From UBA1479 sp964012715 (lineage in GTDB: Bacteria > Pseudomonadota > Alphaproteobacteria > Rhodospirillales > Casp-alpha2), in NCBI GenBank assembly GCA_964012715.1, contig CAXGUG010000047.1, positions 1 to 28,222 of the forward strand: 28,222 nucleotides of DNA. The letters are read 5' to 3'. Below, piece by piece: positions 15,525-23,123 of the stretch. How positions within the stretch are numbered: position 1 is the stretch's first letter; every line of letters starts with the position of its first letter. The position numbers and the translations under genes are program-made. A model generated the notes under the pieces. That model had not been told where the DNA came from and did not search any database. It worked only from the letters and a program-made list of their open reading frames with translations.

Positions 15525-16247
15525 ATGCTGTTCGATGGCCTGACCCTACCCACGATTTTGATCGCCGTCGGCGCGATGGCCGTCGGCTGCGCCTTTCAGG
15601 CGGCGGTCGGTCTGGGCTTCGCCCTTGTCGCGGCCCCGGCGCTGGCCCTGGTCGACCCTTTGTTCGTGCCCGGCCCTTTGTTGCTGGCGGGGGCCGCCTT
15701 GGCCGCCATCATGGCCCATCATGAGCGTGAAGCCATCGACCGCCCTTTGCTATCGGTCTGTCTGGCCGGGCTGGCGGTGGGCACCGTCATCGGCACCGTG
15801 GCTCTTCAGACCTTTGGCGGCGCAGACCTGCAACGCCTGTTCGGGATCGTGATCCTGCTCGCCGTCGCGATCAGCTTGGCCGGGGTGTCCGTTGCCGCCA
15901 ACCTGCGCAACCTGCTGGCCGCGTCGGCGATCTCGGGCATCATGGGGGTTATGGCAGGGATACACGGCCCCGCCATCGGCCTGGCGTTCCAGAACGCCGA
16001 CCCCAGAGTCGCGCGGGCCATGCTCGGCGGCTATTTCACTGTTGCCTACCTGTTGGCGGTGGCGGCGCTCTACCTGATCGACGCATTTGGACTACCGGAA
16101 CTGGGCCGCACCCTCGTCCTGCTGCCCGGCGTCGCCATCGGCCTGGCTTGCGCGCCGTTCACCCGCCGCCACGTCGACCGCGCCAAGCTGCGCATCGCGA
16201 TCCTGGCCATCGCCGGGATCAGCGGGATCATTCTGGTTCTGAAGTAA
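15525..16247 (+). CDS. TSUP-family (TauE/SafE) anion exporter
   Basis: This is a 240-residue integral inner-membrane protein with seven or eight hydrophobic segments. The repeated half signature is visible as GCAFQAAVGLGFALVAAP (about residues 24-41) and GIMGVMAGIHGPAIGLAF (about 135-152), the duplicated glycine-rich motifs of the TauE/SafE family. Members export sulfite, sulfoacetate or other organic anions. It follows the PNPOx-fold gene by 17 bp and ends 8 bp before the convergent meaB stop. No good Shine-Dalgarno precedes the ATG, so the true start could lie slightly downstream. The substrate is not evident; no sulfonate-degradation gene is adjacent. Confidence 0.85.
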   Translation: MLFDGLTLPTILIAVGAMAVGCAFQAAVGLGFALVAAPALALVDPLFVPGPLLLAGAALAAIMAHHEREAIDRPLLSVCLAGLAVGTVIGTVALQTFGGADLQRLFGIVILLAVAISLAGVSVAANLRNLLAASAISGIMGVMAGIHGPAIGLAFQNADPRVARAMLGGYFTVAYLLAVAALYLIDAFGLPELGRTLVLLPGVAIGLACAPFTRRHVDRAKLRIAILAIAGISGIILVLK

Positions 16248-16255
16248 GTTTAGGC

Positions 16256-17239
16256 TCAGGTCTTGATCGCGCGGTCGATCAGGGTCGCGGCAGCGGCGCG
16301 TGGATCGACCCGCCGGTCGGCCAGATCGTCGAGCAATGCCGAAACCTCCGGCGCCAAACGCTGAAATTCCCGCCGCATGCGATCCAGGGCCGCAGCCTCC
16401 AGGCGCATTTGCGCCGTGCGGCGGTTGCGGTCCCGGTCCTCGCCGCTTTCCGCCAGATGGGCGCGGTGATCCGCCACCGCATCGGCCAGATCGGCAATCC
16501 CGCGCCGTTCCTGGGCACTGGTCGGGATCACCGGCACGCGCCAGGCACCCTCGCCCCCAGCCTGACGCCCTGTCAGGCCCAAATCCTGCGCCCCGGCCAG
16601 GTCCGCCGCCGTTTTGTCGGCGTCCGGCCGGTCGGCCTTGGTCACGACGTGAATGTCGGCGATTTCCAAAATCCCGGCTTTCATCGCCTGCACCCCGTCG
16701 CCCAGGCCCGGCGGCGACGCGACGATCACCGTATGGGCGGCGGCGGCGACATCGACCTCGTCCTGCCCCACACCGACGGTCTCGATCACCACGACCTGAA
16801 ACCCGCAGGCATCCAAGACATCGACCGTATCCAGGGCCGGGCGGGCCAATCCACCCATCGCCCCCTGGGTCGCAAGCGAGCGGATGAAAACGCCGTTATC
16901 GCCCCCGTGTTCACCCATGCGCACTCGGTCCCCCAGAATCGCCCCGCCGGAAAACGGGCTGGACGGATCGACGGCGACCACGCCGACGGTCCGCTCGCGG
17001 CGGCGCAATTCCTTGACCAGGGCATTGACCAGTGACGACTTGCCCGCCCCCGGCGGCCCGGTCACGCCGACCACATGGGCACTTCCGGCGGCCTGATAAA
17101 CCCGGGCCATCAGGGCGTTGTCGGCATCGCCGTTCAGCGTGCTTTCCGCCAAGGACAATAGGCGCGCGATGGCCCGCCGATCCCCGCCCTGGGCGGCGAT
17201 CAGCAGGTCCGCATCGGTTTCCGGCTTGGGAACGGCCAT
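16256..17239 (-). CDS. meaB: Methylmalonyl-CoA mutase-associated GTPase MeaB
   Basis: This 327-residue G3E-family GTPase protects and loads B12-dependent methylmalonyl-CoA mutase. Walker A is GVTGPPGAGKSSLVNAL (about residues 57-73). VVAVDPSSPFSGGAILGDRVRM is the MeaB/ArgK signature, followed by Walker B VVIETVGVGQDEVDV. The base-specificity motif reads TKAD rather than NKAD. The C-terminal helices (LEAAALDRMRREFQ) form the dimerisation arm. The frame is open to 17470, but the ATG at 17239 with GAGGA upstream begins the family-like sequence. It lies 13 bp after the gamma-carbonic anhydrase gene. The mutase itself is not in the window. Confidence 0.93.
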   Translation of the reverse strand: MAVPKPETDADLLIAAQGGDRRAIARLLSLAESTLNGDADNALMARVYQAAGSAHVVGVTGPPGAGKSSLVNALVKELRRRERTVGVVAVDPSSPFSGGAILGDRVRMGEHGGDNGVFIRSLATQGAMGGLARPALDTVDVLDACGFQVVVIETVGVGQDEVDVAAAAHTVIVASPPGLGDGVQAMKAGILEIADIHVVTKADRPDADKTAADLAGAQDLGLTGRQAGGEGAWRVPVIPTSAQERRGIADLADAVADHRAHLAESGEDRDRNRRTAQMRLEAAALDRMRREFQRLAPEVSALLDDLADRRVDPRAAAATLIDRAIKT

Positions 17240-17252
17240 GGCCGTGGATTCC

Positions 17253-17840
17253 TCAATCGCTGGGGGGCTGGCGGCGGTTGCGGCTGAGATCGCGCAGGTC
17301 GTGCCCGGCCTGGCGGTATTCGGCGCTGAGCTTGTCATAGACCGGCCAGATATAATCCAACATCTTCTGATCGCCCTCGGCGATCTTGCGCAGGAACTTG
17401 GCCGGACGCCCTGCCCAGACCTCGCCCGGACCGATCTGTTTCCCCGGCGTAACCAAGGCTCCGGCGGCAATCAACGAACCTTCACCGACCACGGCCCCGT
17501 CCATGACGCAGGCCTGCATGCCGATCATGCAATCGTCCTGAAGCTCGCAGGCGTGGATCAAGCACATATGCCCGATCGTCACCCGATCGCCCATGATGGT
17601 CGGATAGCCCTTGGAATCGACATGCACGACAGTGCCGTCCTGGATATTCGTGTCGCTGCCGATACGGATGTAGTTCATATCGCCGCGCAGGACGCAGTTG
17701 TACCAGACCGAGGACTTGGCCCCGATGGTCACATCGCCGATGACGACGGCGTTTTCGGCAATGAAGGCCGATTGATCGATCTGGGGCGTCTTATCCCGGA
17801 AAGGCAGGATCACGCCCGCCGGATCGCGCAAGGAACTCAT
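17253..17840 (-). CDS. Gamma-class carbonic anhydrase family protein
   Basis: This 195-residue protein folds as a left-handed beta helix of hexapeptide repeats. VIGDVTIGAKSSVWYNCVLRGD is the family's first coil. The three zinc-binding His residues are in VVHVD, TIGHMCLIHAC (first His) and LIHAC (second His). RGDMNYIRIGSDTNIQDG and MGAxV-like repeats complete the helix, followed by a C-terminal helix. Family members include Cam/CamH, YrdA and PaaY; many show no strong carbonic anhydrase activity. The ATG at 17840 follows AAGGAAAAAGATAA. It is preceded by the isochorismatase-fold gene (40-bp gap) and followed by meaB, all on the same strand. Confidence 0.92.
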   Translation of the reverse strand: MSSLRDPAGVILPFRDKTPQIDQSAFIAENAVVIGDVTIGAKSSVWYNCVLRGDMNYIRIGSDTNIQDGTVVHVDSKGYPTIMGDRVTIGHMCLIHACELQDDCMIGMQACVMDGAVVGEGSLIAAGALVTPGKQIGPGEVWAGRPAKFLRKIAEGDQKMLDYIWPVYDKLSAEYRQAGHDLRDLSRNRRQPPSD

Positions 17841-17880
17841 TTATCTTTTTCCTTAAGTTTCTTCTTCAGTTTATTGATAT

Positions 17881-18429
17881 TTATGATTGTTTGATGAACG
17901 GCAGGATTTCCTTAAAGGCATCGGTGCCGGCCCGGCCCAACCATTCATAGATCACCATTTCGCTGGTCACGATGCCCGCCCCGGCAGCGCCCAGGCGGTC
18001 CAGACAGGCCTTCTCGCTTTCCAGCGTTCGCGAAGAAGTGGCGTCGGTGACGACGAAGATCTCATACCCCTTGTCCATCAGATCGACGCCCGTCTGCATG
18101 ACGCAGATATGGGCCTCCATCCCGGTGATGACGACCTGACGGCGGCCGGTCGCTTCGAATGCGGCCTGAAAGGTTTCCTCGTTCATGCACGAGAAATGGA
18201 TTTTCTCCAGCACCTGCGCATTGGGTGCCAGGCCCTGAAGCTGCGGCACGATGCGGCCCAGGCCCTTCGGGTACTGTTCCGTCATCAAAACGGGGATGCC
18301 CATGCGGTCGGCGACCCGCATCAGCAGGCCGGTATTGCGGATCACCTTGGCCGGGGCCTGCATGGCGGGCACCAGCTTTTCCTGAATGTCGATGACGACC
18401 AGGCAGGATTGTTCGGGTTTGATGAGCAT
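17881..18429 (-). CDS. Isochorismatase-family cysteine hydrolase
   Basis: This is a 182-residue single-domain hydrolase. The catalytic triad is visible: Asp in LVVIDIQEKL (about residue 14), Lys in EQYPKGLG (about 55), and Cys in GMEAHICVMQT (about 110). The cis-peptide region precedes the Cys. Relatives include YcaC, nicotinamidase and ureidoacrylate hydrolase, so the substrate is open; the YcaC-like subgroup seems closest from the spacing of motifs. The ATG at 18429 has AAGGAG six bases upstream. The frame is open to 18537 only because it overlaps the alpha/beta hydrolase. It lies 10 bp downstream of that hydrolase, so the two are probably co-transcribed. Confidence 0.9.
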   Translation of the reverse strand: MLIKPEQSCLVVIDIQEKLVPAMQAPAKVIRNTGLLMRVADRMGIPVLMTEQYPKGLGRIVPQLQGLAPNAQVLEKIHFSCMNEETFQAAFEATGRRQVVITGMEAHICVMQTGVDLMDKGYEIFVVTDATSSRTLESEKACLDRLGAAGAGIVTSEMVIYEWLGRAGTDAFKEILPFIKQS

Positions 18430-18439
18430 CCGGGGCTCC

Positions 18440-19141
18440 TTATCCCTGTAGCCAATAGCGCAACACGGCGCTGACCGCCTCGGGCCGTTCCAGGGGCGAC
18501 AGGTGACCGCAGTTTTCGACGACGACCAGTTTAGCATCCGGGATGGCCGACGCCATTTCTTCGTGCACCGCCAGCGGGGTCAGGCTGTCCTGCCGACCGC
18601 AAAGGACAAGCGTGGGACAGGCGATCGCGCCCAGATTGGGCCCATTATCGGGCCGATTGATGATCGCGGTCTGCTGGCGTTGATAGGCATCGGCCCCGAC
18701 GTTTTGGGCCGAGGCGCGAATCACCGCCGTCAATTCGGCGTCGTCCTGGCGATCCGACGCGATGAAATTGACCATATGGTGGTCGATCACGCCGTCCAGG
18801 TCGCCGCCCGCCGCCCGAGCCATCAATTCGCGCCGACCGGCGGTGCGTTCGGGCGTATCCGCCCCCGGCGCGGTGTCGAGCAGGGCCAGGCGCGTCACCC
18901 GCTCGGGCGCGATCCGCATCACCGCCTGCGCGGTGTAGCCGCCCATGGACAGGCCGCAAAGGGCGAATTTCTCGGGCGCTGCGGCCAGGGCGCGCCGCGC
19001 CATCCCGTCAATGCTGTCGTCCTGGGTCATGTCCGCGACCGTCATCTCGGCGAGGTCGCCCAGGCTGTCCAGCTGAGCGCGCCACAAGGCTACGTCACAG
19101 AGCAATCCAGGCATGAACAGAAGCGGTATACGGTCGGTCAT
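18440..19141 (-). CDS. Alpha/beta-hydrolase
   Basis: This 233-residue cytoplasmic hydrolase has the nucleophile elbow GLSMGGY (Ser about residue 87), the acid in VLCGRQDSLTP and the base His in NCGHLSPLERP, a complete Ser-Asp-His triad. The oxyanion region is FMPGLLCD. It resembles the carboxylesterase/thioesterase-like proteins of the BioH or MenH size class. The start is preceded by GAGGAGG at eight bases, the strongest ribosome site nearby. It is first in the four-gene minus-strand run with the isochorismatase, gamma-carbonic anhydrase and meaB genes. The substrate is unknown. It is divergent from the DEAD-box helicase. Confidence 0.88.
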   Translation of the reverse strand: MTDRIPLLFMPGLLCDVALWRAQLDSLGDLAEMTVADMTQDDSIDGMARRALAAAPEKFALCGLSMGGYTAQAVMRIAPERVTRLALLDTAPGADTPERTAGRRELMARAAGGDLDGVIDHHMVNFIASDRQDDAELTAVIRASAQNVGADAYQRQQTAIINRPDNGPNLGAIACPTLVLCGRQDSLTPLAVHEEMASAIPDAKLVVVENCGHLSPLERPEAVSAVLRYWLQG

Positions 19142-19226
19142 GGTGTCCTCCTCGCGTTCTTTCGGCGATGATGGCGAAAAAGCGCCCTATTCGGGCAGAA
19201 ATCCGCCGCTAACCCTTGGCTTATCA

Positions 19227-19254
19227 TTGACTTCGGGTCGGGAACACCTAATAT
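19227..19254 (+). promoter_or_regulatory. Sigma-70-type promoter for the DEAD-box helicase
   Basis: TTGACT (19227-19232) and TAATAT (19249-19254) are 16 bp apart and close to consensus. Transcription would begin near 19261, giving a leader of about 100 nt before the ATG at 19362. Long leaders are common on cold-shock-controlled helicase genes. Confidence 0.6.
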
Positions 19255-19361
19255 CCCGCACAGCATGGCCCAGGAAAGTCCCGTGGGCCCCTTCACCGCC
19301 GTCAGATGATGTTCAAAGCCAATGGAACTTCCAGCGGCGCAACCTCCCGAAGTGGAGAAGT

Positions 19362-20858
19362 ATGACTTCTTTTACCGATCTCGGCCTTAGCGACGAACTC
19401 CTTAAAGCGATTTCCGACGCGGGTTACACCACCCCCACCCCGATCCAGGCGCAAGCCATCCCCCAGGTCCTGATGGGCCGCGACGTTCTGGGATGCGCGC
19501 AGACGGGCACGGGCAAAACCGCGTCCTTCACGCTACCCATGATCGACATCCTGGCCTCGGGCCGGGCCAAGGCGCGGATGCCGCGCTCGTTGATCCTGGA
19601 GCCGACCCGCGAACTGGCCGCACAGGTCGCCGACAACTTCGAAATCTACGGCAAGTACACCAAGCTGAACCACGCGCTGTTGATCGGCGGCGAGAACATG
19701 AGCGAGCAGCTCAAGGTTCTGGAAAAGGGCGTCGATGTCCTGATCGCCACGCCGGGCCGCCTGATGGACGTGTTCGAGCGCGGCCATCTGCTGCTGCGCG
19801 ACGTCAAGATCCTGGTGATCGACGAAGCCGACCGCATGCTCGACATGGGCTTCATCCCGGACGTCGAAAAGATCGTCAGCCTGTTGCCGCCGATCAAAAC
19901 GACGCTGCTGTTCTCGGCCACCATGCCGCCGGAGATCAAGCGTCTGGCCGACAAGTTCCTGATGAACCCCAAGGAAATCACCGTTTCGCGCCCCGCGACG
20001 ACGGCGGAAACGATCAAGCAGGGCTTGGTCGTGGTGACTGGCGCGGGGCGGGATCAGGCCTCGATCGCCAAGCGCAAGCGCGCCGTGCTGCGCAAGCTGA
20101 TCGAACGCGAACAGCCAAAGAACGCAATCATCTTCTGTAACCGCAAGCGCGACGTCGACATCGTCTATCGCTCGCTGGAACGTCATGGCTATTCCACCGC
20201 CGCGCGCCTGCACGGCGACATGGTGCAGTCCGTGCGCATGGAAACCCTGAGCAAGTTCAAAACCGGCGAAGTGACCCTGCTGGTCTGCTCCGACGTGGCC
20301 GCGCGCGGCCTCGACATTCCGGCCATGAGCCACGTCTTCAACTACGACGTGCCGACCCATGCCGATGACTACGTGCACCGTATCGGCCGCACCGGCCGCG
20401 CCGGGCGCGAGGGCGTGGCGATCAGCATCGCCGTGCCGGCCGACGGCAAATACATCGATGCCATTGAAAAGCTGATCAATCAGCCGATCACTCGCGACGA
20501 GATGGATGGCGAAGGCGGTGCAGACCTGGAAGCCGACGACCGCAAAGGCCGCAGCCGTGGCCGCGGACGGAGCAAGAAATCCGATGCTCCGGCGGAGAAC
20601 AAAGCCGACACCAAGGCCGAAAACGCCGAGGAACAAAAGGCTGAAGCCAAGGACAAGCCGCAGGACAAGCAGCCTCGGGCAGCTAAATCCGAAGGTAAAT
20701 CCGAAAGCAAATCCGAGGCTAAATCGGACGATACGGACAAGCGGCGCAGCCGCAACCGCCGCGACAGCCAGGCCGGGATCGGCGAAATGGACGATATCGG
20801 CGAGGTTGCCTTCGGCCAGAGCGATCAGGTTCCGGCGTTCCTCAAGGTCGTTCCGTAA
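19362..20858 (+). CDS. DEAD-box ATP-dependent RNA helicase (RhlE-like)
   Basis: This is a 498-residue RNA helicase. All core motifs are present: Q motif (TPIQAQAIP), I (AQTGTGKT), Ia (PTRELAAQV), Ib (TPGRLMD), II (DEAD), III (SAT), V (ARGLDIP) and VI (HRIGRTGRAGREG). The core ends near residue 375. The tail is low-complexity, rich in Lys, Ala, Glu and Ser (KSESKSEAKSDD) with an Arg stretch (GRSRGRGRSKK). It ends in VPAFLKVVP, which looks like a short conserved C-terminal motif of alphaproteobacterial helicases (from memory). The basic tail probably binds RNA or ribosomes. The ATG at 19362 with GGAG upstream starts the family-like MTSFTDLGLS; the frame is open further upstream but unlike the family. 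It likely acts in RNA decay or ribosome assembly. Confidence 0.93.
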   Translation: MTSFTDLGLSDELLKAISDAGYTTPTPIQAQAIPQVLMGRDVLGCAQTGTGKTASFTLPMIDILASGRAKARMPRSLILEPTRELAAQVADNFEIYGKYTKLNHALLIGGENMSEQLKVLEKGVDVLIATPGRLMDVFERGHLLLRDVKILVIDEADRMLDMGFIPDVEKIVSLLPPIKTTLLFSATMPPEIKRLADKFLMNPKEITVSRPATTAETIKQGLVVVTGAGRDQASIAKRKRAVLRKLIEREQPKNAIIFCNRKRDVDIVYRSLERHGYSTAARLHGDMVQSVRMETLSKFKTGEVTLLVCSDVAARGLDIPAMSHVFNYDVPTHADDYVHRIGRTGRAGREGVAISIAVPADGKYIDAIEKLINQPITRDEMDGEGGADLEADDRKGRSRGRGRSKKSDAPAENKADTKAENAEEQKAEAKDKPQDKQPRAAKSEGKSESKSEAKSDDTDKRRSRNRRDSQAGIGEMDDIGEVAFGQSDQVPAFLKVVP

Positions 20859-20915
20859 AGGCCTCTTCCGGCTTCCTTCAGCCCTATCCCTTTCGGGTGG
20901 ATTGACGCATTTGCG

Positions 20916-20997
20916 CCCTGCCCCTACCGTGCGACCGTTCGCCCGGCCGATGACGTATGCATCGGTCAGGCGGTAGCAGTTTCAACGGGTTGCAGGG
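20916..20997 (+). other. Nested inverted repeats upstream of the LapG-like gene
   Basis: Three pairs of arms nest in one 82-nt stretch: CCCTGC (20916-20921) with GCAGGG (20992-20997), CTACCG (20924-20929) with CGGTAG (20971-20976), and CCGATG (20947-20952) with CATCGG (20960-20965). The stretch lies just before the start codon at 21010. It could be a structured leader, a terminator remnant of the helicase gene, or chance in GC-rich DNA. Confidence 0.4.
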
Positions 20998-21009
20998 TAT
21001 ACTCCCGAC

Positions 21010-21714
21010 ATGCGCAGAATGCTCAGCCCTCGGCACGGATGCCCTTGGCCTGCTTGGATCGCCGCCGTTCCGCTGGTGATCGGCGTTGCCGTCACCAGCG
21101 TTCAGTCGGCCAAGGCGGCAACCGCGACCCCCAGCTTTTTCAACACCAAGGAAATGCAATCCTCGGACCTGAAGGCCTTCACCAAATGGACGGGGGCACT
21201 GGCGCGCTTCGCTGAAACCCGCAAGGCGAAGAAACCATTGGTCTGCGGCCCCGGGCCGGGCGCCATGCAAATCTGCGGCGATGCCGACTGGCTGACTTTC
21301 CTGAAGCAGATTAAAGATATGAACCGCCTGGACCAGATCCGCCAGATCAACGCCCGCATGAACAAGGCGAAGTACGTTCAGGACAACGACAACTGGGGCG
21401 TCAGCGACTATTGGGAAACGCCCTACGAGTTCATGGCCCGGTTCGGCGATTGCGAGGACTACGCCATTATCAAATACCTGTCGTTGCGCTTTCTCGGCTG
21501 GGACGAACAGGATTTGCGCGTGGTCGCGGTCAAGGACCTGAACCTCAAGGTCGGCCACGCAATTCTGGTCGTCTACATGCAGAACAAGGCCGGACAGCGC
21601 ATTCCCCTGGTGCTCGACAATCAGATCGAAAACGTGGTGAAGGCCGATTCAATCCGCCATTACCAACCGGTCTTTTCGATCAACGAAAAGAACTGGTGGC
21701 GGCACGTCAACTGA
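21010..21714 (+). CDS. LapG-like periplasmic transglutaminase-fold cysteine peptidase (BTLCP, COG3672)
   Basis: This is a 234-residue secreted protein. A signal peptide (residues 1-36) ends in a likely AKA cleavage site. The catalytic Cys is in GDCEDYAIIKY (about residue 149), the His in VGHAILVV and the Asp in LVLDNQ. The Asp and Glu flanking the Cys match the calcium-binding residues described for LapG. LapG cleaves large RTX adhesins such as LapA to release biofilm, under control of the c-di-GMP receptor LapD; neither partner is in the window. The start may be leaderless: TATACT (20998-21003) ends 6 bp before the ATG and no clear ribosome site precedes it. An alternative start is the ATG at 21019. 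Family members without a LapD neighbour are common, so an adhesin substrate is inference. Confidence 0.88.
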   Translation: MRRMLSPRHGCPWPAWIAAVPLVIGVAVTSVQSAKAATATPSFFNTKEMQSSDLKAFTKWTGALARFAETRKAKKPLVCGPGPGAMQICGDADWLTFLKQIKDMNRLDQIRQINARMNKAKYVQDNDNWGVSDYWETPYEFMARFGDCEDYAIIKYLSLRFLGWDEQDLRVVAVKDLNLKVGHAILVVYMQNKAGQRIPLVLDNQIENVVKADSIRHYQPVFSINEKNWWRHVN

Positions 21715-21841
21715 CGCCCTGCCCCGCGCCATCCATCATTCTTTCCGATAGCATATATTCGAATTTTTCGATGTTAGCGGCGCAAAGCCTCACCGATAGT
21801 AGGGTCGTTTCATAACCCCAACCAATCAAGGAACATCCGCA

Positions 21842-22030
21842 ATGAAACGGTCCGTTCTGTTCGCCGCCGCCCTTGCTTTTGCCATGGGCCTCGGCCTGAC
21901 CGCCACTTTCCCGACCACTGCCGGCGCCTCTGAAAAGAAGGAATCGCCCTGCATGAAGTTGGTCGACAAGAAAGAGAAGATGGCTTGCCTCAAGAAGGAA
22001 GCCGAAGCCAAGAAGGCCGCGAAGAAGTAA
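21842..22030 (+). CDS. Small secreted Lys-rich two-cysteine protein
   Basis: This is a 62-residue protein. Residues 1-29 form a clear Sec signal peptide with a hydrophobic core (VLFAAALAFAMGLGLTA) and likely cleavage after AGA. The mature part of about 33 residues is highly basic, with a Cys pair 13 residues apart (SPCMKL and MACLKK) and a run of Lys/Ala/Glu at the end. The ATG follows AAGGAACATCCGCA. It is followed by a good intrinsic terminator, supporting a real short gene. I do not recognise the family; it has the look of small periplasmic cysteine-pair proteins. Confidence 0.75.
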   Translation: MKRSVLFAAALAFAMGLGLTATFPTTAGASEKKESPCMKLVDKKEKMACLKKEAEAKKAAKK

Positions 22031-22058
22031 TCGCGCCTTCCCTGAGAGACGCAAAACG

Positions 22059-22089
22059 GGGCAGACGGCCTGGGCCGCCTGCCCTTTTT
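22059..22089 (+). terminator. Intrinsic terminator
   Basis: GGGCAGACGG and CCGCCTGCCC pair 9 of 10 bases around the short loop CCTGGG, followed by five T residues (22085-22089). It lies 28 bp after the small secreted protein stop. Confidence 0.8.
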
Positions 22090-22157
22090 GCATTCCGGGT
22101 CCAACATCCGACACCTGGGCAATTCCTTCGTGGGCGGACTTGTTCTAGGCTCGGGCC

Positions 22158-23123
22158 ATGCTGCGCTTCATCGCCGAACGTCTGATTCAATCCATCCTTG
22201 TCCTGGCGGTCATGTCCTTTGTCGTGTTCGCCCTGATCGGCCTGATGCCCGGCGATCCCGTAGACATGATGATTTCCGCCGATCCGCAGCTGACCTCGGC
22301 CGATATCGCGAAGCTGCGCGAAATCCACGGACTGGACCGCCCGGTGGTCGAACGCTATGCGGCTTGGCTGGGGGCGGCGCTTCAGGGAGATTTCGGCTTT
22401 TCCCGCCTGTTCGCCAAACCGGTGTTCGACATCCTGGCCCCGGCCCTGGGCAACACCTTGGCCCTGCTCGGCATCAGCCTGACGCTGGCGCTCTGTATCG
22501 GGCTGCCGCTCGGCATTTGGGCGGCAGTGAAGCCCTATTCCGTGCGCGATTACGCGGTCAATCTGTTCGCCTTCGCAGGCATCTCCGTCCCCTCGTTCTG
22601 GCTGGGCCTGCTGCTGATCATCCTGTTCGCCGTCACCCTGGGCTGGTTTCCCGCCGGGGGCCTGGGCGAACCGGGCCGCGACGGGTGGAGCGACAAGCTG
22701 ATCTATTTGGTTCTGCCCGCGACCAGCCTGACCCTGGCCAGCGTCGGCGGGCATACCCGCTACATGCGGGCCAGCATGCTGGAAACCCTGCGGCAGGACT
22801 TCATCCGCACCGCGCGGGCCAAGGGCCTGCCGGAATATCGCGTGGTCCTGGGGCATGCCCTGCGCAACGCCCTGATCCCGGTGGCGACGATCATCGCGCT
22901 GGATTTCGGCATGCTGTTTTCCGGCGCGTTGATTACCGAGACGATTTTCGCCTATCCGGGCATGGGCAAGCTGACCTTCGACGCCGTCATGGGCAACGAT
23001 TTCAACCTCGCCCTGGTCTGCCTGTTGCTGGCGACGCTGGTCACGCTGACCGGCAACATCCTGGCCGATCTGGCCTATGCCTGGCTGGACCCGCGCCTGC
23101 GGTTCGAAGGGAAAGACCGATGA
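22158..23123 (+). CDS. ABC transporter permease, DppB/OppB type
   Basis: This is a 321-residue inner-membrane permease of the peptide/nickel uptake (BPD type 1) family with about six transmembrane segments. It opens MLRFIAERLIQSILVLAVMS. It carries the family's FGFSRLF region, the periplasmic GDPVDMMISAD stretch and the EAA loop (RTARAKGLPEYRVVLGHALR) that contacts the ATPase. GALITETIFAYPGMG is the usual C-terminal DppB signature. Its stop overlaps the start of the next permease gene (ATGA), so they are translationally coupled. No substrate-binding protein or ATPase gene is adjacent in the window, so substrate and direction are open; peptides, nickel, opines or murein fragments are all possible. 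Confidence 0.93.
   Translation: MLRFIAERLIQSILVLAVMSFVVFALIGLMPGDPVDMMISADPQLTSADIAKLREIHGLDRPVVERYAAWLGAALQGDFGFSRLFAKPVFDILAPALGNTLALLGISLTLALCIGLPLGIWAAVKPYSVRDYAVNLFAFAGISVPSFWLGLLLIILFAVTLGWFPAGGLGEPGRDGWSDKLIYLVLPATSLTLASVGGHTRYMRASMLETLRQDFIRTARAKGLPEYRVVLGHALRNALIPVATIIALDFGMLFSGALITETIFAYPGMGKLTFDAVMGNDFNLALVCLLLATLVTLTGNILADLAYAWLDPRLRFEGKDR

Noticed and set aside
19533..20636. 367-codon minus-strand frame over the helicase
   Set aside because: It is antisense to an unmistakable DEAD-box protein and has no recognisable motif.
22088..23119. Long N-terminal extension of the DppC frame
   Set aside because: The bases are the DppB gene in another phase, and ATGA coupling at 23120 gives the correct start.
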